60,000 bases of DNA from Tubulanus polymorphus (taxonomy: Eukaryota > Nemertea > Palaeonemertea > Tubulaniformes > Tubulanidae): the NCBI RefSeq assembly GCF_964204645.1, contig NC_134032.1:11528275-11588274 (forward strand), given 5' to 3'. The first letter of the stretch is position 1. Every line of letters starts with the position of its first letter. Of the stretch, positions 53,118 to 60,000 are shown piece by piece. The notes below the pieces were generated by a model, which was not told the DNA's origin, did not search any database, and saw nothing but the letters and a program-made list of their open reading frames with translations. The position numbers and the translations under genes are program-made.

Positions 53118-54034
53118 GTTTCGTGGTCGGACCGGCGCGGCGTATCGAAATCGACGCTTTCAGTCAGATCGGAGTCAATTCTGCGGAGATGGCCTCACCA
53201 GAAGCCACAGATCAGGATAACTTTCAGAAAAAGGAGTGTAGAATTCGTGGAGAGCATTTTGTCGAAACGGGAGATCTAAATCGGCATGAACGAAGACCGT
53301 TTAAATGTTCGACGTGTGAGCTATGTTTTGTACAGGAATCGCATTATAAACAGCACATGAAACAGGTTCATTCCGACGAACGACCGTTTAAATGTCAGTT
53401 TTGCGATAAAAGCATGCAAGCTCTCTATAATTTGAAACGACACGAGCTAATTCACACCGGCGAAAGACCGTTTGAATGTCCCATGTGCGAGAAACGTTTC
53501 GCGCTGAAATCAAATTGCAAACAACACGTGAAACAGGTTCATGCCGATAAACTACTGTTTAAATGTCCGACGTGCGAGGAATGTTTCGCGCTGAAATCAC
53601 ATTGTGACTCGCACGTGAAACGCGTTCATTTCGATAAAAAACCGTACAAATGTCAGTTTTGTGGTTACAGGTTTGATAGCCGTAAAGATTGTGAACGTCA
53701 CGAGCGAATTCACACCGGCGAAAAACCGTTTAAATGTCCCACATGCGAGAAATGTTTCGCGCTGAAATCACATTGTCAAGCGCACCTGAAACTGGTTCAT
53801 TCCGACGAACGACCGTTTAAATGTCAGTTCTGCGATAAAGGAATGAAATCTAGTTTCCATTTGAAACAACACGAGCGAATTCACACCGGCGAAAAACCGT
53901 TTAAATGTCCGATGTGCGAGCGACGTTCCATGACAAAATCGAATTATAACCGGCACATGAGACTGGTTCATAACGTTGACCCGAATAGCCTCGTGTCATC
54001 CGGGAAAGCCGGTGACTGTAAGATTTACAATTAA
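53118..54034 (+). CDS. Locus C terminal exon C15, eight C2H2 fingers plus a degenerate one
   Basis: Acceptor TTCTGATGGCTATTTGCAG ends at 53117. GT completes Gly, then FVVGPARRIEIDAFSQIGVN, about 304 residues to TAA at 54032-54034. The first finger is degenerate as in C12 (CRIRGEHF, then RRPFKC without HTGEK). Eight fingers follow: CSTC (VQESHYKQH), CQFC (QALYNLKRH), CPMC (ALKSNCKQH), CPTC (ALKSHCDSH), CQFC (DSRKDCERH), CPTC (ALKSHCQAH), CQFC (KSSFHLKQH), CPMC (MTKSNYNRH). It ends with a Ser/Gly spacer (SLVSSGKAGDCKIYN) like that in B3, then stops where a new CQFC finger should begin. It is the longest intact finger exon of locus C. Confidence 0.88.
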
Positions 54035-54396
54035 TATCAGTTTTGCGATAAAGGGTTTTAATTCTCATGCTCGTGTTAAATGACATGAGCGAACACACGC
54101 CAGTGAAAAACCGTGTGTCCACCGGCGAAAAACCGTTTAAATGTTCGATTTGCGAGAAACATTTTACGCAGACATCAAGCTGTTACCTTCACATGAAACA
54201 GGTTCATACCGATGAACGACCGTTTAAATGTCAGTTTTGCACTAAACAGATGAAAACTCGCGACCATTTGAAACAACACGAGCGAATTCACACCGGCGAA
54301 AAACCGTTTAAATGTCCGACATGCGAGAAACGTTTTATTCGGAAAGATTACTGTAAAGATCACGTGAAACGCGTTCATAACACGTTCGATTCTTAA
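54035..54396 (+). pseudogene. Finger block downstream of the C15 stop
   Basis: After the stop, the sequence ATCAGTTTTGCGATAAAGGG and CATGAGCGAACACACGCCAG is finger-like but broken. Then an open frame (54118-54396) has three perfect fingers: CSIC (TQTSSCYLH), CQFC (KTRDHLKQH), CPTC (IRKDYCKDH), ending VHNTFDS stop. All zinc ligands are kept, so the loss of connection to C15 is recent or the block is used by some other route. Confidence 0.75.
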
Positions 54397-54682
54397 ATAC
54401 TAAAGTTTGAATATAGAAATGAAAACTCATTTGGAATTCCCTAGTACTGTTTAGTTATTTTCTACTATCCAAAAAGATAATTCAGTTATTGTTTATGATG
54501 GGACCGGATATATTATATTATATTATTATATATAATCAGATGTATTTATATTTTGTCTTATTATGGTACGAGAATAATGTTCTTGGTATTTCAGTTTTGG
54601 ACTAGGCGTTTTGTTTGGAAGCAGCATATATTACGTTGCTAGAATGATGTGATTTTTGTGTAAGATATGATTATATCTGTTT

Positions 54683-54688
54683 AATAAA
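54683..54688 (+). terminator. Candidate polyadenylation signal for exon C15
   Basis: TTTAATAAATAAG about 290 bases after the last finger stop; the same form follows C16/C17. Confidence 0.55.
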
Positions 54689-54851
54689 TAAGAGTGAAAA
54701 TGATGACTTTCTTCGTGTTGGTTTTTGTCGTTTCCCGTCAGGAATACTGACAGTGACTTGAGTATCATCCTGCATTTTGAACAGGTCGCACATACCGGGT
54801 ACCTGCTCTAATTTTGTTATCATAAAATGAAAACTAAAATCCGGATTCTGA

Positions 54852-55175
<324 letters not shown>

Positions 55176-55345
55176 TTCTTCGATAAATTGAAACGACACG
55201 AGCGAATTCACACCGGCGAAATACCGTTTCAATGTCCGATGTGCGAGCAACGTTTCACGCAGATATCGAGCCGTAAAACGCACATTAAACGCTTTCACAC
55301 CAACGAAATCAGAAATCACAATGTCAACAGCACATGAAACGCGTT
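55176..55345 (+). pseudogene. Finger relics after C16
   Basis: CACGAGCGAATTCACACCGG, TTTCAATGTCCGATGTGCGA and CACATTAAACGCTTTCACAC show a third and fourth finger out of frame, followed by a fused remnant (GAAATCACAATGTCAACAGC). Confidence 0.75.
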
Positions 55346-55706
55346 CATAACAAGTTCGGTTTTAAATTCTAGTTTTGATTAAGTAAATAAGTTTCATTTG
55401 GTTTCAAATTGAACTTTAAGTGTAATCATAGTAATGTACTTCTTATTTTTCTATCCAAAGATAATTCACTGTATGGTTTATGATGGAACTGAATACAGAA
55501 TCCGAGAGTTATGTCATATTTTCCAAGTTTGGCTCGACCAAGCCCGAACCAATCTTTAGCACGGCACAAAATATTTCACAGAAAAGCGGTATCCAGTTCC
55601 ACAGTTGTGAATTAGATAGAGTTAACTTTGAGTTGAAATTAATTCATTTTCAAACTCAGATGCAAATCTTAACTCGGAACTGTGGAGCTGGAGCCTGCAC
55701 ATTAAG

Positions 55707-55910
55707 ATGACAAGAAAGTTTGAATTGCTACTGGTTCCGTGTCAGTTTTGCGACGACGCGGCGTTTATTACTGCTGCAGATTGTAAACAACCCGAGCGAA
55801 TTCACACCGACGAAAAACCGTTTAAATGTCCGACGTGCGAGTTACGTTTTGGACAGAGATCAAACTGTAACTGCCACATAAAACGCGTTTATAACAAGCT
55901 AGATGCTTAG
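55707..55910 (+). pseudogene. Leaderless two-finger relic
   Basis: The frame reads CQFCDDAAFITAADCKQPER (His to Pro) and CPTCELRFGQRSNCNCHIKR (VY in place of VH), ending NKLDA stop. There is no acceptor motif or leader, and each finger has lost a zinc-binding His. Confidence 0.8.
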
Positions 55911-55914
55911 CGCT

Positions 55915-56748
55915 GTTTTGACCTAAATTCAGCAGAGCTGATGGGTTGGGGAAACGCCCATATTTCATAAATGGCTCTAGTCCTAGTTTTTATCGGATTT
56001 ACCTAAAACTTGGTACCAATGATCTGAGGGCTAGATCTAAAATACATCTTGATGTTCTATGTTAAACTTGTTTAGATAGAAAAGAAAATTGCTAACACTG
56101 TCCATGTTGTGACGATAAAAAGAGAATCCCAAACTGATATAACGAAAGATGAAGTTCGAAAAGTTGCCTTTAAGCTAAATAATGTTTTATTAATTCGACG
56201 TTTCGACATTAACCTTCGAATCAATGAATCATTAGCTTTATAAAAACTTTTCGGACTTCAATTTTCGTTATCACTGTGGGGTTCTCTATCTATTTAAAAA
56301 AATTGCGTTTAGTATATAATGAAAGGAATGATTTCATAGTGGATGCGTTATATTACTTCTCGTGAGTCATTTGTTTATATGTGGGACTCGGATTCATGAT
56401 TCGAGAGTAAAATTGTATTTTCTTGAAAATTCACATGAGTAATGTTGCCGTATTTCAGTTTTGGACTCTCGAAAGTTTTTCCTTGTACAGCTTTTCTACG
56501 GGTAAAATTGACCGGGCGTTTCGTCGGTATCAATCTGTTCATTATCTTACTCGAGCGATGTACAAGACCTGTTTAATAAATAAGATTGAAAAAGAAGATT
56601 TTCTTTATCTGTTGTTTTTGTCGTTCCCCATCAGGAATACTGACGGTAACTGAATTTCTTCCTTTTTTGAACAGATCACGCATACCCGCTCTAATTTTGT
56701 AATCATTAAAATGAAAACTAAAATTCGGATTCTGATGGCTATTTGCAG
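55915..56748. other. Inter-exon DNA before C17
   Basis: Contains an unrelated insertion (about 55920-56330, AT-rich with GTTCGAAAAGTTGCCTTTAA and an inverse-like AAACTTTTCGGACTTCAATT), then a copy of the 3'-flank block (56455-56570), AATAAA at 56575-56580, and the conserved intron end. Confidence 0.5.
56671..56748 (+). promoter_or_regulatory. Conserved intron end before C17 (type example)
   Basis: Reads GAACAGATCACGCATACCCG, CTCTAATTTTGTAATCATTA, AAATGAAAACTAAAATTCGG and ATTCTGATGGCTATTTGCAG directly before the exon. The same blocks in the same order precede C6, C7, C8, C9, C10, C11, C13, C14 and C16. The last 19 bases, at most a few changes, precede every exon from C3 to C18. A branch-point-like TTCTGAT lies about 15 bases from the exon. 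This element probably directs 3' splice-site use. Confidence 0.65.
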
Positions 56749-57422
56749 GTTTTGTGATCGGACCGGTGTGGCATCTCGGAATGGACGCGTACAGTCAGAT
56801 CGGAATCGAGCAGAATTTATCGGCGATGGCGATGGCGACGGCGGTTTCCCTGGAAACATTCGGCGAACAGGATAAACATCGTAAACAGTGCAGTTTTTGT
56901 GGCAAGCAATTTATGAAAGTGGGAGATTTAAATCGGCACCGACGAATTCACACCGGCGAAAAACCGTTTAAATGCCCGATGTGCGAGCGGTGTTTTACGC
57001 TGAAAGCGCAGTGTAACATGCACATGAAACGCGTTCACATCAACGAAAAACCGTTTAAATGTCAGTTTTGCGACGAAGGTTTCGATTCCCCCGCGGATCT
57101 TACGCAACACGAGCGAATTCACACGGGCGAAAAACCGTTCAAATGCCCGATGTGCGATCTGCGTTTCATGCAGATATCGACGCGCAATCGGCACATGAAA
57201 AGCGTCCATACCGACGCGAAACCGTTCAAGTGTCCGTTTTGCGAGGAAGGGTTCGCTTCCCCTGCGGATTGTAAACAACACGAACACGTACACACGGGCG
57301 AAAAACCGTTTAAATGTCCGATATGCGGGCAACGTTTCAATCGGAAGTATCACTGTCAAAAGCACATGAAACGCGTTCATGACGTGTTCGATTCTAGTTT
57401 CGATGTTCAAAAGGATCATTAG
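56749..57422 (+). CDS. Locus C terminal exon C17, six C2H2 zinc fingers
   Basis: Acceptor ends at 56748. GT completes Gly, then [20 protein letters not shown], about 223 residues to TAG at 57420-57422. Fingers: CSFC (MKVGDLNRH), CPMC (TLKAQCNMH), CQFC (DSPADLTQH), CPMC (MQISTRNRH), CPFC (ASPADCKQH), CPIC (NRKYHCQKH). HX3H/HX4H alternation and linkers are perfect ([24 protein letters not shown]). The exon is somewhat more GC-rich than its sisters and has no lesion. Confidence 0.92.
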
Positions 57423-58623
57423 GCAAAAATGATACCTTGTTTCTCCGTCTGCTTGCCTTTAAGTTGACCCGGCTGGCTGCACATCTACCCACTGTACATA
57501 CTTTTTTTAAACTTTTTTAAAATCATGATCAATCTGACCATAACAGGTCTTGCAGCTATAAAAATTAACAGATTACAAATTTTTCGGAGTTTACATAATG
57601 CCCAGGGTGCTGCGTTGAAAATAAGGTATCCACCTTGTCATACTTTTTTTCAACATTAGTTTATTGTTTGCTTAGAAGTTTAAGAATCTCTTGTAGTACT
57701 GTACTTATTGCTGAAAATATTGAATACAGTGAACCGCCCCTAACTCGGACGAACTGGGACTGGTAAAGTTATTCCGGATTAACTGAAAAATTTGATAGAT
57801 ATCAAATCAGAAAATGGTTTAATTTTTGTCTCTAGTCAGACGAAAGCCTTGAGTTGCCAACCATGTTCGAGTAAGGTGAGGTTTACCTGGCAAGGTTTGG
57901 GAGTGACACACGTTTTTGTACCTCAATGAGTTATACTGACCTGACCGATGCCACGATGTGTTCAGATGTGTTCATTTCATTTAAAAGAAAGTATTGATGT
58001 TTAGCTAGAGTAGATGAAGAATAAATATGATATCTCAATATCAAGATTGTTTTTGTGGTGTTTTAATTAATTCTCCAGCTCGCGATACTGACTGAGCGTC
58101 TTTCTGGGCATGAATAGCATTTTTCGTAGTTGTAAGGAGAATGCCTAGCTCAATGGCAATTAACAAACGGACAACGATGCAGAATATTGAATAACGGCTT
58201 TATTCTTAGTCCAAAGTCAGATATCCAAACTCGGTCGCCAATTTCTGTCCGTTCAGAATTACGATACAGATCACACGTACTACACAAGAGCGGATCCAAG
58301 GTTCTTTGAAGGGGTGTGACTGGAAATTGAAAAGGAAGATTTGGCAATGCGATGGCCGCCAGCAACGCATCGAAAATCGAAGAACAAAAAATGATTTTTT
58401 GGCCATTTGGATTTTGTTCTTTAATGTCTATCAAAAATTTTCTTTACGAAACAAATTTTTCAGACTTTTTTTGGAAGCCACATGATATAATTAATCATTA
58501 ATGTTTCGATATCTTTGTCTAGTTAGATCCGTCATTCCTATAGTTTTCATTATACTCGATAACGCATGTAATCATAGAATTAAATTTGAATTTAAAATCT
58601 GCATTTCTGATGGCTATTTGCAG
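57423..58623. other. Inter-exon DNA before C18
   Basis: AATAAA at 58020-58025 could end the C17 transcript. The segment lacks the duplicated intron blocks except for the last 20 bases before C18. Minus-strand open frames at 58150-58434 show no recognisable domain. Confidence 0.5.
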
Positions 58624-58928
58624 GTGTTGTGTCCGGACTGACGCGGAATCCTGAATTCGGCGCTTACAACGCAGTCCGTAAGTTATCGGTTCCTAGAGCG
58701 AAGAAACCCGTAGATCGCGAAAGGCGTCGGAAACATCTGTGCAGTTATTGCGATAAACGGTTTTTGTCGTGCAGAGATTTAAACCGCCACGAACTGATTC
58801 ACACCGGCGAAAAACCGTTTAAATGTCCGATGTGCGAGAAACATTTCAATCAGAAATCAAATCGGAAACTACATTTACAGCGCATTCACAATATCAACAT
58901 GGACATGTTTACGTTAAAAGATTCGTAG
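58624..58928 (+). CDS. Locus C terminal exon C18, two C2H2 zinc fingers
   Basis: Acceptor TTCTGATGGCTATTTGCAG ends at 58623. GT completes Gly, then VVSGLTRNPEFGAYNAVRKL, about 101 residues to TAG at 58926-58928. The leader keeps only the outline of the family pattern (V-SG---N---GAY). Finger 1 is CSYC...HELIH (helix LSCRDLNRH) and finger 2 CPMC...HLQRIH (helix NQKSNRKLH), linker TGEKPFKC. The tail NINMDMFTLKDS resembles the C1 tail (NFNMETFAIQE). An old member that retains the invariant acceptor. Confidence 0.9.
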
Positions 58929-58944
58929 ACGGTTCTAAATTCTG

Positions 58945-59130
58945 CTATTTGCATGATCTCTGGCGAGACTGGTGTGGAAGAATCATGAATTCGACATATG
59001 GCAGAATTCGTCGTTAGCGCCGGCGACGTCAGTTCGAACCGTAACTCGTGAACACCGGTCCGGTGCGATGAAGACTCGTTCGATTGTGGCAATCGAGGAT
59101 TTCACTTGTGGCAAGCGAGGATTCACCAGG
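58945..59130 (+). pseudogene. Decayed exon leader after C18
   Basis: CATGATCTCTGGCGAGACTG, then GAATCATGAATTCGACATAT and GGCAGAATTCGTCG look like a degraded locus C leader (GTGATCGGACC...GGAATGGACGCTTAC...GGGCAGAATTTGTCG). No acceptor motif precedes it and no fingers follow directly. Confidence 0.4.
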
Positions 59131-59399
59131 TTCGCTAGTGTGACAACAACTCCCGGATTTCTTCTCATATTCAATTTAAGTCTATCCATAATTTCTCGAA
59201 TTCTTTATATGGTGATCAGTAAAAACCACCTTAAATATGCACCTTAAGATCATCTGAGTTTATCAAGAGGAGTGATTTGCCTAATTTCTGATAAGGGAAG
59301 CTAAAAATCTAGATGAAAGTTCATTGAAAATGAACTAGATTTTGACGGGGTTGTCGCACTGTTACGCACGCCATCTAGCGGGATAGCTCGAAGTCCTCA

Positions 59400-59735
59400 T
59401 AACTGCGAAAAACGCTTTTTACGAGCGATTCGATGCAACACGAGCGAATTCACACCAGCGAAAAACCGTTTAAATGTCAGTTTTGCGATGGAAGGTTTTA
59501 TTCTATCGGAGATTGTAAGCAGCACGAACGAACGCGCATCGTTGTAGAAATACCGTTTAAGTATCCGATGTGCGAGCAACGTTTCACACTGATATCAAAC
59601 TGTAACCGGCACGTTAACATGTTTCATGACAAACCGTTTAAATGTTCGATGTGCGAGGAATTAACGTTTTACGCAGAAATCTCACCGTAATCAGCAAATG
59701 AAACTTGTTCATCGCGTCAATGAAAAACCATCTAA
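59400..59735 (+). pseudogene. Decayed finger block
   Basis: The frame from 59433 reads MQHERIHTSEKPFKCQFCDG, then two more broken fingers (YPMCEQRF with Cys lost; HDKPFKCSMCEEL cut). The beginning (AACTGCGAAAAACGCTTTTT) is the middle of a first finger. No leader or acceptor; ligands and linkers are damaged. Confidence 0.7.
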
Positions 59736-59960
59736 ATGACTCGGATTGTGATGTAAACAGCGCGCGAATACATCACTGAGACGCATCGAAATGCCATTTT
59801 GCGATAGAATTTCGCAGATTTTTGCGCCCAATTTACGCGACATGAACGAATATACTGTGGCGAAAAACCGTTCCCCCAAATATCTGATGTGCGAAGTTTC
59901 AATCAGAAATCCTACCCGAAACATCATTTACATTCGCATTCGCAATATTAACATGGAAAT
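59736..59960 (+). pseudogene. Strongly decayed finger remnants at the right edge
   Basis: Fragments such as CATTTTGCGATAGAATTTCG, CATGAACGAATATACTGTGG and ATTCGCAATATTAACATGGA correspond to finger and C18-like tail sequence (NINME). Whether locus C continues to the right cannot be judged. Confidence 0.5.
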
Positions 59961-60000
59961 GTTAATCTTTTGGTGAACCCCACCAGGTACATTAAGAGTG

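Noticed and set aside
58150-58434. Minus-strand gene of 94 codons
   Set aside because: Start and composition are unremarkable, no recognisable domain, and overlapping frames of similar length exist.

Overview
The window looks like nuclear DNA of an invertebrate animal. Coding sequence is split by GT-AG introns, intergenic DNA is AT-rich and full of decayed transposons, and each terminal exon has its own AATAAA-type signal. Short CCCTAA telomere-like repeats occur, and no bacterial gene organisation is seen. A lophotrochozoan (mollusc, annelid or brachiopod type) is plausible but is only a guess. Coordinates below are exon-level readings made by eye; no search or alignment could be run.

The theme is one gene family in three neighbouring loci on the + strand. 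Each carries an array of alternative last exons encoding C2H2 zinc fingers, an architecture comparable to insect lola and mod(mdg4). Every intact terminal exon whose acceptor is visible begins in the same reading phase: two bases complete a codon started by a G, usually giving Gly. All of them are therefore frame-compatible with a shared 5' part. Locus A (51-8192) has nine intact two-finger last exons; its shared 5' exons must lie left of the window. Locus B (23351-32900) has two constant exons and four terminal exons of its own; one (29581-30590, eight fingers) is intact and the rest are broken. Locus C (35457 to beyond 59900) has paralogous constant exons (about 451 residues, with basic, RGG and SUMO-type motifs) followed by 18 recognisable terminal exons and several relics. 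From the third exon on, the locus C exons share a conserved leader peptide ([18 protein letters not shown] type) and a nearly invariant intronic stretch (TTCTGATGGCTATTTGCAG) abutting the exon.

The fingers are built from a two-finger module (HX3H finger, TGEKPFKC linker, HX4H finger, DERPFKC linker) of 57 codons or 171 bp. Arrays grow and shrink by this module, and one clean 171-bp loss can be read between duplicated exons. Many exons carry frameshifts or stops, so the array is in active birth-and-death.

Between loci A and B (8.2-23.3 kb) lie a DNA transposon with terminal inverted repeats (8633-9461), an inverted pair of reverse-transcriptase tail fragments (11.2-12.0 kb), an array of diverged AT-rich repeats (12.5-16.7 kb), a possible small gene (16386-17144) and a large fold-back repeat (21.3-22.0 kb). 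Between B and C lie minisatellites and a region copied from upstream of locus B that may hold the promoter. A LINE tail (44.7-45.2 kb) sits inside locus C.
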